Shown here piece by piece: positions 11,108 through 22,466 of a stretch of DNA of 64,000 bases. A program made the position numbers and the translations under genes. Numbering within the stretch: position 1 is the first letter of the stretch; the number at the start of each line of letters is the position of its first letter. The DNA comes from Parasitella parasitica (taxonomy: Eukaryota; Mucoromycota; Mucoromycetes; Mucorales; Mucoraceae). The DNA lies in NCBI GenBank assembly GCA_025201805.1, contig MU619246.1, forward strand, positions 333,222 to 397,221. Direction: 5' to 3'. The notes below the pieces were generated by a model that ran no database searches, was not told where the DNA came from, and saw only the letters and a list, made by a program, of their open reading frames with translations.

Positions 11108-14100
11108 TTACAAATCAGCACCAGGTTGGCCTGGCCAAGCAGGCTGGTCTGAGCCATCAAATTCGCCATAAAAGCGATTTGATTCTACAACTTTATGTTG
11201 AGTGCCGCCAATAGGGGCATCGCATTCAGGACATTTGGATACTTCAGTTGCACCGCCGCAATCGCCGACGTAATAAGGATGTTGATTTTGACAGACAAAC
11301 CATCGACCGCCCACCATGTTATGAATAGCATGAAGTCTAGTTTCATCATTCATTGCGCTAATGATTTGCTCGCGTTCATGAGGCGTCAATTGCTGTCTCT
11401 CCTTTTCAAGGCGCATCTTGATCTTGTTGACCAGATTGATTTCAGTCTTGATGTATTGGTTATATCTGAGTGCTGTGTAGATTGTCTTTTGGCAAGAGGG
11501 ACAGTCCCACACCTTGACAGCTGTATGCTCGCCGTTCTTTGCTTGGTTTTGAAAGTAATTGTCAAGGCCTTCAGATGAAAAGACTAGAATCAAATAAACA
11601 AACACGTTGAGACGGTGGTGCGCCCCCCTTTTTTTTTTTCAAGATAATGAAACTTACCGCATCCACATTCAGGAAGCATGTAGACTTTTTCGTCCCTGTC
11701 AAATTCAGAGAGAGTACGTAAAGTAATCGAACATTGGAGATCACCGTTGCATTTGACGCAGGGAGGGCATGGCTCGCCACAAAGACCAGAGCATGTATGG
11801 CTGCAAGGAGATTAGTACCGAGTGCAATGTAACATGTGTGTTTTGTATACTCACGAGCAGTTCAGTAGCTTTTTACACGGTTTGTTGCAAGGTGGCCGAT
11901 CACAGATTTCAAAGCATTTTTTGTTGCACTTGTAGTGTTTGCAGACGTAAGGACATTCACTGATGCAGCGAATACAATCTCTGAAACATTCACGACTACA
12001 CTTGTATCCATGAGAACAAACATAATTACACTTTTCGGTACAGCGTTCGGTATGATCGTCAGGGTTTCTACACCCTTTAGCGCATCTATGTCCACAAATC
12101 AACTGCTTGGAGCAGCTGGCTGTACATTCACTACGTCGATGGGAATGATCTTCGCCACACTAATACAATAAATGTTGGGCAAATGTCGCACAAAAAGACA
12201 CAAAGTAAGAAGAAAAAGAAAAGAAAGCTTACCATGTATTGGCATTTATGACCACATTCCAATACGCCATCGCAGACATGTGTACAAATGGGCTCGACGC
12301 CACACTGACTCATGACAGTATGGCCACAGGGTAGCTTGATCTCAGTTTGGACTTGACATACCATCCTCTTTGCCCTTTTCAGCTGGCAACACTTTACCAT
12401 CGTTTCATGCTTACATTTAAAAGTAAACGGCACCTGCTCTTGACACTCTACGAGATCTAAATTCTGCAGCTCGTGACATATGCCTACATGATTATGCCCG
12501 CAGCTCAATTCCACAGTTGTTTCGACAGAACAAGGAGGGCAAAAGCCAGCCTTAAAGCATTCAAAGCACTTCTTTTTGCATGCGTGAGCACAGTTGGAGG
12601 GTCGTGGACGATTACAAGGCTCTTGACAGATAATTTGATCATGACCGCCAAAGTGGCATTCCTCTTTACAGACATGTCCATCGCTCATTAGCGTGGCGCA
12701 AGGCTGCTGACAGCCACCATTCTTCATCTTCAAGAAATCTTGCCATTGACCAGCAAACAAAAAGTCTCCGTGCGTGAAGCAAGTTAGTTGAATAGCAGGG
12801 CCAAACAGTTCTTTCTCCTTCATGAAACCGGCAAAATCATTCCAGCGGTAATGGACACGGTCCTTACCGGGCTTACCGATGATATACAGTCCGTATTTTG
12901 CACGAGTCAAGGCACGAGTAATGTTGTCGTAGCTGGATGCTGAGTGGCCAGGTGTAGCTGTAGAGACAATGGCAAAGTTGTTTTGACGACCAGTGTACTG
13001 CTCAACAGTGTCAAGGTCGATTTTGGCTATGTTTTTAGTGAAACATGTGCGTTTGGGGATTTCCTCCCGCAGAAGGTGACGGATCAGGTACTTTTGCACA
13101 ATAGATAGAGTCAAGATAGTGATGCCTGTGATTGTATACTGCTGCTGGCTTAGATAGACGGCGAGGCTTGCAACGTATCGAGCCTCATCCACCTCGGCAT
13201 TGTTGACTTGAGAGTGCAGAAGCTTGGAGTAATAGTTGTCAACGGTTGTATCATTGCTCGCTTGATAGTCCACATAAAAGGCTCGTTGTGTAATGCCATA
13301 CAACGCCTCCAGATTGGGGTTTTTGCCATCCACCATATTGTCGTTGTAGGTGATCATAGGCGCGGTAATAAGAGCTGAGGATTCCATGGTCTTTTTAGTG
13401 CTGTTGAACTTGTCGATGATGCTAGCAACATCAGAGTGCATGCGCCATTGCTCTTCCAAGAGAGTCATATCGCTGTTCGATCCCTTCCAACGCTCAAACA
13501 AAGAGACATCGAAATTACGAGGGTTACCGGCCAATTCAGGATTTGTAATTCGAGGCTTGAACAAGTTGTCGCTTGTCCCCAAAAGGACTAAATGCTCGGT
13601 TCGGGGGCCCAGAATAGTAGATACGATGGTTGATTCTAAAATTTCGGACGCTTCATCGACAATAACGCTACGAGGCCATAGCGTAGAAACCCAATCTCTG
13701 TTGGCAGCAGCAAAGTCTGCCGTCATACCAATAATGCGGTTGAAGCGACACAAATAGGTCCATTTCTGAATCAGCATTTCATCATAGGATTGTGCAGTCT
13801 TGAGCTGCTGCTGGAGCACGTCTTCAATTTCGTTATCAATAGCGGATACAAGCACCTTGACCAGATTGTTGATCAGCTGACTTTTCATCTCGTCAGCAAG
13901 GCTCCAGACTTGGTCTGGGTGGACTCGTCGCCATACATGAAGAATGGAGGAGCGAAGCTGCTCACCTGAAATAGCTGAACTCTCAAACGGCCACTTTGTA
14001 GCAGTGCTCAAAGACAAGATCTGTGGAGAGTTGGATGCAATATAGGTAAAGCGGCTGCGGATCATATTGATGTCATTCATTGGCATTATACCGCGACCGC

Positions 14101-17100
14101 CTCTTTGCAGATACGAGTTTTCCAGCGTCCACTGAGCATGGTTGATGTCTGCCTGAGAAAGCTTTGCTTTGGAATAGTGCTTAGTTAGCCTGTCATTGCA
14201 CGCCCATGCGTTCCAAAGCACCAAATTATTACGATTGTAGGGCTCCGTACTGGAAAGAGGGTGCTCTAGATTATAGCCCTTGTTTAGGGCAGCAAGGTAA
14301 GCGGGAGGGATCGCAGAGGAAAGGATGACTGGGCTGTGAGCAGTTATCTTGGCACGTTCTTGCAACAGAGTGTGCAACTTTGCTTGATGCAAAGTCAATT
14401 GACGCTCCAAATGCTGGAACTGGCGATAATTGTTGTCAGAGATGTTGGGAGCAGCAAGGAGAGTAGCTTGTTTGGTCTTCAGTACTTGGTCATGGGGCTC
14501 CCTTCCAAAACGGACCATATCCGGGATCTGAACGACAGCGCTTTTCAAAATGTCATCCAGACAAGATTGGGTCTTTGTAAGGATAAGGATAGGTTGATGA
14601 AACAGACCAGCTGTCAGAGCTTCATTCATCAACTGGGCCAGCTTGGATGCCAAGAATGTCTTTCCAGTGCCAGGAGGGCCAGACACAACAGCAATGCGGT
14701 GATTCAGCACAAATTTGACAGCCCTCAACTGACTAGGAGACAGGCTATACATGGGAAGACGTCGTGAAGCAGACGTTGTTGGGTCCAAATGAGACGGAGG
14801 CGATGGCCAAATGTTGTCGCCTGGTTTAGCACGATAGTTGCCTGCTCTGTTCATGATGCAGGAAATATCAATGTCAGCATTGGCAAGGTAGTCTGGTGCG
14901 GCATCGTCGTTGGTGATCGCAGCCTTTCCATGGTTCTCTTCGTCCCAGCAAGTGAGTTGAGCCTGAGTAAAGACGTTCTTGGCAGCCAGCACCCTTGGCG
15001 TCAGAACAGAAGACCAATGCTTCTTTTCAAACTTGAGATGTTCCGTGTAAAGCCACTTGAGAACTGCTTTGGTAGACAAGGCATTGATGTTTGAAGTGAC
15101 AATAGTGTATCTATGGCTCCAGTCTAGCTTGTGGATATCATCACGATCAATATGGATAGATACTAGACGCAACTGTTGACCGCTGTTTGAAATCGAGCTA
15201 GACGCACGCACAGCCTGACCCATCATCGATATTTCAGCTACTTGTTTCTTGACAGAGTGGCGATCTGAAGGACTGACAGCCGCATGGTTTTCAGGAAGAA
15301 TAAATACCAGAGAGCCTTCCTCGAAATCAGAGACAATGTGGTCTGTGGCAAGAGCAGGACCTAGTTTAAACACGATACAAGGGTCGGACGTTTGAAAGGA
15401 AAGCGTACTCGCAATAGCCATGGTCTTTTCATAGACAGAGCACTCAGGAATCGAGATGCTACTTGAACTTTGTCCCTTGAACAGCTCCTTGATGATGCGC
15501 TGAACAGGGCCGACTAGTTCATCGCGCAGCATGAGGAAATGATACAAAGTGTAGGCTGATATGTCAACATTGGGCCATGGATTATGCAGTTTGTTGGTAA
15601 CACTAATCTCCTTTTTGCTTTCATAGTCTTCTAGAGGCTTCAGCTTCTGAATGACTTCAGTGACAACTTTATCAGCTACAGGCAACGAAGGTAGACTGCG
15701 ATCCAAATCGCCCTTGCTGGATAATGCGCCGCTGCCTTCTATTGAATTGGCCTTCAGCAAATGAAGCTGCTTAAGGAACTCAGTGTTCATGTCTTGGCTC
15801 GTAATGCTCTGAGCACTTTTGTAGATTTGCAAAATATCCTCCATGGGCAAATCCTTGTAAATTTTAGGATAGAAGCGAGACATGGTTACAGAGAATTGAA
15901 GAATGACCTTGATGTCGTCGGGTAGTGTAGCATGGCTTTTAGTGAAGCGCACAAAGTAGAAGAGAAACTGCTCCCAGTGAAAGTGTATTTTGCGCGCTGT
16001 CTCTAGTATCGACAAATTAGCCTCGTATTCCATCACAACTGTCAGTGCCTGTAGCAAAAGTCCAAACGACCGAAACGACAAGTCTGCAAGCGACCTCTGA
16101 AGTACTGTGTCAATTTTCTTTTGGAATGAATTGACTACGTTGCGAATGTTGAATTTGGTGATGACAGAATAAAAGCAGTGCATCCATTCTCTGTCTGTGG
16201 GTGTGATTGAATACGCCATGGGTGCCGAATGGTGGTAGCTGTTGGGTGCCATTGGTATGTAAGCTTGAGGCATCATTACAACAGGAGCCATGTGTTGCAT
16301 TGACTGGTGGCCCATGACATTTCCTGGTACCCACATTTTTGCCTGTGATGGCTGTGGTGGTAGTTGCGGTTGCTGTATCTGCTGCTGTGGATATGCTCTT
16401 CTATTCTCAGAGGCCCAGGCAGGCATTTTAGGGTCTGATTGGTTGGTCTGCGCAGGCGAATCCCTACCATTCAATGAAGAGTGGAAGGGCGAGTGTACGT
16501 CGTGATTGCTAGCAGAAAAAGACTGATTTTCTATCGTGACCCAGGCAGGAGCTGTTGTTCTGTCGTTCAAGACATCAGCGTACGACTGTTTGGGCTGATT
16601 GTAGGTGGTGGCAATGTTGTCACCAGATGCTCCCTTCTCAAAGGTCGTTGCGGAGACATCGTCGCTTGTTTTTGGTACAGCTTCTTCTGAAAAGAAAGCA
16701 CTTTGAGAGAGCCATTCCGTTTTCTTCTTATTCTTTGAATCAACAAGCTCCACGTCGACGCCTTCCCCCCAAGAATCGATTGCTTCTGTTTTGAGATCTT
16801 CAAACTTGGTGACAGCCGGCTTGAATTTTACAGACGTAAGCGAGTCTACAGTGCCGTCTCTCGACCTATGTTTAGAATTTGTGGTTGATGTTGATATGTT
16901 GGGTGTGATGGACCCTGTATAGCCTTCGTGGGTGTTGTTGCTGTCAGATGACATTGATTTTGTGGGAACTTGTTTACTGCTGGCATTGGCATTGGCATGG
17001 CTGGCGGGAGGGGTATAATCGTTCTTTGATGGTTGTGCCGTAGATCTATCAAGATGTTGGCGTTCAAGTTTACATTACAGCATATCAATACATACGCTTG

Positions 17101-17390
17101 AGAAAGACCGTTCATGCTGGATGGTATTTCGGAATGGCTACAAACGCCAACGAGAATTGGTATACACAATACATGATTAGAACAAGGGGGGAAACTTACG
17201 GGCTTCTTGGAAGTGATGCTGGCCGACTAGTAGATTTTTTTGAGGTTATTTGTGGCACTAGATCGTCCATGGACGTAGGCATAGTACGACGACTTTTTTC
17301 CAACGGCTTACGCGGCTGCGAGGCTCTAGTTATGGAATGCAGCGTCGACTTGGACAAGATGGCTTCCTTTAGTTCAGAAAAGCCGTTCAT
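11108..17390 (-). CDS. ZNFX1: ZNFX1-type SF1 helicase with NFX1 zinc fingers
   Basis: Large RNA/DNA helicase of the UPF1-like SF1 group. Animal ZNFX1 and fission-yeast Hrr1 act in small-RNA and heterochromatin pathways; such a role here is inference. Exons on the minus strand are 17200-17390, 17096-17116 (only 21 nt), 12233-17045, 11855-12159, 11658-11800 and 11108-11583, giving 1982 aa. The first ~320 residues are low complexity (Pro/Gln/Ser). An armadillo-like helical region follows, then Walker A GPPGTGKT near 859 and Walker B VDEAS near 1201. Motif V/VI-like sequence (ITRALTRAKYGLYIIG) comes next, then about ten Cys/His-rich NFX1-type repeats. The C-terminal finger CGG-(x)6-CPEC begins near 1933. 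Divergent with the LRR gene. The start is the first ATG in frame; the two 5' splices make the N-terminal ~70 residues less certain. Confidence 0.88.
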
Positions 17391-18178
17391 TTCTGCTTGA
17401 TGTTTTGAGATGGAAGCAACAAGTCCTTGAAAAATATTAAAGATATATCGGAAAAGAACAAGACACCATCCTGCTACCGTGGCAAGGTACTACTACCTAC
17501 ACAAAGCCTGTGGGGCCAGACAGTCACCTCCGTTATCACCACATTGTTCCTACATTGCCTTTGCAAGCGATTGGCTCCTCACAGAAAAAGAAATGTCAAT
17601 CACCTTTCAATTCGACGTAAAAAGACAATGCAAAAAACAGGGAGCAAACAGGGAGGCCCAAGTGCAAGGAGAGCATGCAATGGTCTCATCGGCCTGATAT
17701 AATATAGCGTGTCTGACACCTAATTATATACATTTGGAAAATTGGAAAAAATTAAGCTTTCTTCTTCTTTGGAACCAAAACAGCCAAAGACCAAAGATTT
17801 TTTCTTACAGGCAAGGTTTTATAATAATTTTAGAGTAGTGGCCTGTTATCATGTACAGAGACCATCGAAAAAAAAAAAAAGTCTTATGATGGGAACAAGG
17901 CTATAACACATGTATACAATAGATAGAACAAAAGAGATATACCATGTCTTTCTACAAAAACTACTAGTTCAACGCAGCAGATCTGTGAGGCCACACTGAC
18001 CCAAGATTTCTTTATACTGTATATAAAATATTGGCAATCATTGTGTGATGTTAATTTGAAGCTCCCCTTTTCCCAGATGTCTGTTACTATAAAAAGATCA
18101 CAACATCATTTCTTGCTTTCTTTTTTCTTTATTCCCTTTCTACAAAAAAAAAATAAACAAATAATACCAAAGCCAAGG
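17391..18178. promoter_or_regulatory. Divergent promoter region, ZNFX1-like (-) and LRR protein (+)
   Basis: 788 bp between two divergent starts. No conserved coding potential: the two small ORFs at about 17427-17702 overlap in different frames and look like chance. A pyrimidine-rich leader (about 18108-18142) precedes the LRR ATG, and an A-run lies at 17868-17880. Confidence 0.5.
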
Positions 18179-20187
18179 ATGGGACAGCACACTAGCAGAG
18201 ACCACGCACCTTTGACATTTGGCTACGTTAACCATGCCGGTGAGGAAAATGAAGATGTCAATGAATCTCTTGAACATTTCGGTGGAAATCAAAAAGACTT
18301 TGTGTTGGCCAACCCCCATTTGTACCAATTACAGACAATCTGTAACGAATGCAACACAATGAAAGCAGTAAGCGAGGTGGTAGTCTCGCTGACCGGGACG
18401 GGCGAATCATGCTCTAAATGTCAGAAGCAAAAGAGATTGTCATTGGTCCGCAAAGACTTGGCAGAGGATTTAGAGTACATTGACCAAACGTACTACCCAG
18501 AGTTGGTGCATTACAACAATAACACAGCAGAACAGGATCCTATGGAAAAAGAGCTGCTGCAGTTTGAAGGGGACAGCGAAGATGGGTCCCAGCAGTGGTC
18601 CAGATTAACAATCGGCGAAGTGACTCCTGGTGGCACCAAAAGACGACCAAGACGCTTAACAGGCCCCTCGATGGCTGTGGATCTCTCTGCTAGATCACTT
18701 GTGAAACTGAGTCCAAGCATCGGCTATCTGGATAGTCTGACCAAGCTCAATCTGTAAGTTTTCTTTGTTTATTTATGTGATGGCTCCCCTATTCATGTGC
18801 TTGTTTAAACAACAGTTCAAACAATCAAATGACAAGCTTGCCACGAGAACTCGGCTACCTCAAGAACCTGCGAGTGCTAAACATATCCAATAATGCTATC
18901 GATGAGGTCCCGGATACAATTGCGTTTCTAACCAAACTCAAAGCATTGAACGTAGCCCACAACAAGCTTGTACAACTCCCCTCTTCCATTGGTCAATTAC
19001 CTAAATTAGTTATCATCATTGCAAACAACAACAATCTCGCCTCTCTTCCCCGCGAATTCTCGCATTTGGTTAACCTCATTTCGCTCAATGTCTCCAGCAA
19101 TCCACTCAGGTCGTTGCCTGCCGAGATTGCTGCTTTAAGCTCACTCCGCAAACTTCTCACCGAGGATTGCGCCTTTGAAGAAGAATACACTTATGGACTA
19201 AAGCATGATCCACCTTCCCTGTTTGAGACTTGTGCTCGTATTGCCGTTCGATCTCAAACGAACATTCCCAATCAACTTGCTGACCACATCAAAGACTACA
19301 TATCGCGTGCAGACACCTGCTCATACTGCCAAGGTCCGTTCTTTGAGAACTTCGTCACTCGAGCTCGTTTCATAGAGAGACGGGCTGGCCATCCCATGGC
19401 ATTAGAATATACATTGTGCTGTGCCCATTGGACAAACGAGAAAGATAGATTGCTGGCCATGTTTTCTCAACAACCCACAAGTGCCATTACCAAGGGCAAT
19501 AGAATTGATATGGATGGCTTGAATGATGCACCCACAACGTCTCGACATCGAGCCTACAGCGATACCAGCAACTCTTATTATAGACCACCCACGATATCTA
19601 CACCCTCTCCTCTTTCGAGAAGATCCAACTCGAATGCTTCTGATTGCCCTCCACCAAGTTGCCTCGCAACGGATTATTTCTCCTTAACTACACCTATTTC
19701 ATCGCTACTTAAAAACCAACCAGACTTGCCTGCTCTCCCAACGACTGAAGAACCGACAAGCTACTTATCACCCCCTTCCCCTTCATCTCCTTCCATGCTT
19801 TCGCCTACACAAAGAAATCGACCTCGTGCAGCTTCTGCAGCCTCTGTCACCAAACGACTCACCAACTTTATTCGTTCCAATAGCACTGCTTCTACTAATA
19901 GATCTCGTAGCGCTAGCAATTCATCCACCACATCTTCTTTACGCTACGAAACAGTAACATCCTCAAGTACAACAACAGGATTGCGTGACTGGGCAGATAC
20001 CATCCAAATTGCTGCTGCTGCCAATGCCGCCGCCACCGCTGCTGCTGCTGCTGCTGCTGCTGCTGAAACTATTCCACCTCATGATCAATTCATTCATGTT
20101 CTAAAGACCCAACATCAACTCCAGCATCAGCTCCAGCATCAGCTCCACCATCGCCATTTTGCAACTGAATTGTCGTCAGAAACATAA
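18179..20187 (+). CDS. Leucine-rich-repeat protein, probably N-myristoylated
   Basis: Two exons, 18179-18753 and 18816-20187, give 648 aa. An in-frame upstream ATG exists at 18041, but it precedes the pyrimidine-rich leader. The downstream ATG gives MGQHTSR, a good N-myristoylation signal (Gly2, Ser6), so I chose it. A CNEC/CSKC pair at about residues 57-82 could bind zinc. About six LRRs of the LxxLxLxxNxL type span roughly residues 165-300. Then comes a conserved-looking Cys module near 359-395 (CSYCQGPFF, then CCAHW). The tail is Ser/Thr/Pro-rich, with poly-Ala and HQLQ repeats. This resembles fungal LRR signalling adaptors, but I cannot name the orthologue. Membrane attachment is inference from the myristoylation motif. 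Confidence 0.85.
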
Positions 20188-20837
20188 ACTTGCTGTATCA
20201 GCAAGTTTTTCTTGTATATTACTATTTTCTCGCTTGTTATATACATTGCTTTGTTTTCTTTTATAGACTCTATGCATATTGATGGAACAATATCCCTCAC
20301 ACGCTTGCCCTTGTTTTTTTTTTATTTTTTTTTTTATTCCACATATCGTTATTACGACAGCAATAAAATAGCCATATATCATCATATGTTTTGTTTGTTC
20401 AACTTGAGATTGTGTAGTTGTGAGATTGACAGGAGACATTCAGTCGTGTACAATATGCTGGGTATCATTTATTGGGTTTTGCTGTTTTTAATTTTAAAGG
20501 TACCGTTGTACCAGTGGACCTCTACTCGGCACTTTTTGAAATGAACAATCATGAAACATGAACCAGTTTTTAGTTCATATTTTTATACCGCTCAAAACTA
20601 TTTGCCTAGCCTCTGTTATAAATGTAGCATCATTTGTTCTAACCTCAAAGTTAAACAACTTTCAACGTCTGGGTATTAGTAATGAGCCAATGTTTGATCT
20701 AGGTTATCGTTCAAAAAGAACCAAAGCTGAATATGAGATGACAAAAAAGTAACAATGAACTTTCATCTCAATGGTACAGCGAAAACCCGGGAGTAGGAGA
20801 GGAAGGACGAAGCTAGAATTACATGTTGAAAGTTTAT
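20188..20837. other. Convergent intergenic region after LRR gene
   Basis: AT-rich 3' flank of two converging genes with T-runs near 20317-20335. Short ORFs at 20212-20544 and 20558-20752 have biased, hydrophobic composition and are not recognised. I see no convincing gene. Confidence 0.5.
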
Positions 20838-21713
20838 TCACTTGGATGCCGTAATAATCAATACATCATCTTCACCTTTAAAGACATCCAGTAACATTTT
20901 GCTCATTTGTTTAGGATTCACAGGAATACTGACTTTGCCGTTATGACGAGAGATGGTGAATGTCTCTGGTAAGCCATCCAGCTCCTTTTTGATCTCCTCA
21001 ATGGCAGTTTCTATAGTTTGATTTTGCAAAAAGATTGATCCGTGCAGGTTCTCATCTTGACGGGATGACAGATAAACCAGTATCTCTTTCTCCTCCACTG
21101 CTGCTGCTGCTACTGACGAGGACGAGGACGATGTTACGGCACTTTAGATTCCACAAACTCTTTACATTTCCAAATACACATACCTTCTTTTTGTTGCACA
21201 GGATTCTTTAATAATTCAGCAGCTGTTTGCTTTCTCATTATATTTTCAATCTTGTTCTCCGAGAATTCCTCTGGCAGCAGCCAAGTTTTTTCCAAATCTG
21301 GATTTTGCATGTAGGTTGGCACAATAGGAAGAGCTGGCTCAGGTCCCACAGAAACGCTGGACTCATCACCGCCAACAGCACGTAACACGTCAGCAGCAGC
21401 GTCGTGATTCACTGCCAAATCCAAGGCCGTCTGTCCTTTTTTTGTTTTGATGAGTGGATCAGCGCCGCTCCTTAATAAGGTTGTTATAACATGCTCGTGG
21501 CCTCTGTGAGCAGCCCAATGTAATGCCGTCCTTTTTCGGTGAGCAATCAGTGCCTACTTGCATCTTGGTTTCCGAACCCTATACTTACCAACCGTTCATG
21601 GCATTTTGAGAGTTGAGATTCACACCTGAATGAGCTAGCTGAAGCGTCGCTTTGATGTTGCCCAATGCAGCCACTTCTCTAAGAGTTTCTTCTCTTTCAT
21701 CGCGATACTGCAT
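20838..21713 (-). CDS. ANKRD40: Ankyrin-repeat protein, ANKRD40-like
   Basis: Exons 21589-21713, 21184-21530 and 20838-21112 give 248 aa. The N-terminal ~80 residues hold two to three ankyrin repeats; TALHWAAHRGHEHVITTLL and GQTALDLAV are clear. A middle linker contains WLLPEEFSENKIENIM. The C-terminal ~85 residues (KEILVYLSSRQDENLHGSIF onward) resemble the C-terminal module of animal ANKRD40; this match is from memory of the family layout, so the assignment is moderate. The acceptor of the last intron follows GTCAG at 21113-21117 and leads into a short poly-Ala (GCA) run. Molecular role unknown; ankyrins suggest protein binding. Divergent with the DEP-RGS gene. Confidence 0.75.
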
Positions 21714-22466
21714 TATTTTATTTTTTTCTGAGTGAAATGAAAAGATTCTCTACAAAGGGGGGGGGGAAGGCTTGCCCCCATGGGTTAAAAACCAAGTCTA
21801 CTCCGAAACGTTGTCCTGATTAGACCTATCATCGGTCACAAAGACTGTTACGGAAAACGACTTTGTATTGTTACATTCAATAGCCTAAACAATAGCATTC
21901 CGGGAAGCGAGACTCGCTTGGAGATTTACATGCAAAAAAAAAAAAAAAGAAAAAAAGAAAAATCATACGATTGTATATCAATGCCCTGTTATTCAAAAAG
22001 TAGGCAAGCACATTCTTGTTCTTTCCATGTATTACAGCATGTATTTTGAAAGGTCAGTGTTCAAATGTTATTCAGCGTATCTCTTTGGATCTCGATGTAC
22101 AAACGCACCAAATTAAGAAGGTGAGCTGATTTTTTTTTTTTCATGTAGCTACAAAACTTCATGTAAACTTGCTTGTACCACAAAAGTACATTGGAAATGG
22201 CAATTTCAATAATAAAGGTTGAAAGTTCTCCTTAAAAAAAAATGATATTTTAGTGATCAAGTAACATCTTTTTTTCGCTGTTCCTTCCTCTCTACATACA
22301 TAATCATACCACCATGCCGAAAACCGATACAAGCTTATCCACATATACGTCCATGATGAGAGTGACAACCAAAGGGAGGCCGTATACAAAAGTAATTTAC
22401 AAATAGAATTTTCTGCCATCATTTTGAAAAAAAAAAAGCTTAACGGACATTTAGGATTTATACGAC
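21714..22466. promoter_or_regulatory. Divergent promoter region, ANKRD40-like (-) and DEP-RGS (+)
   Basis: 753 bp of AT-rich sequence with a G9 run near 21760, A-runs near 21934-21960 and a T-run at 22129-22140. An 87-codon minus-strand ORF at 22159-22422 has no recognisable domain. Confidence 0.5.
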
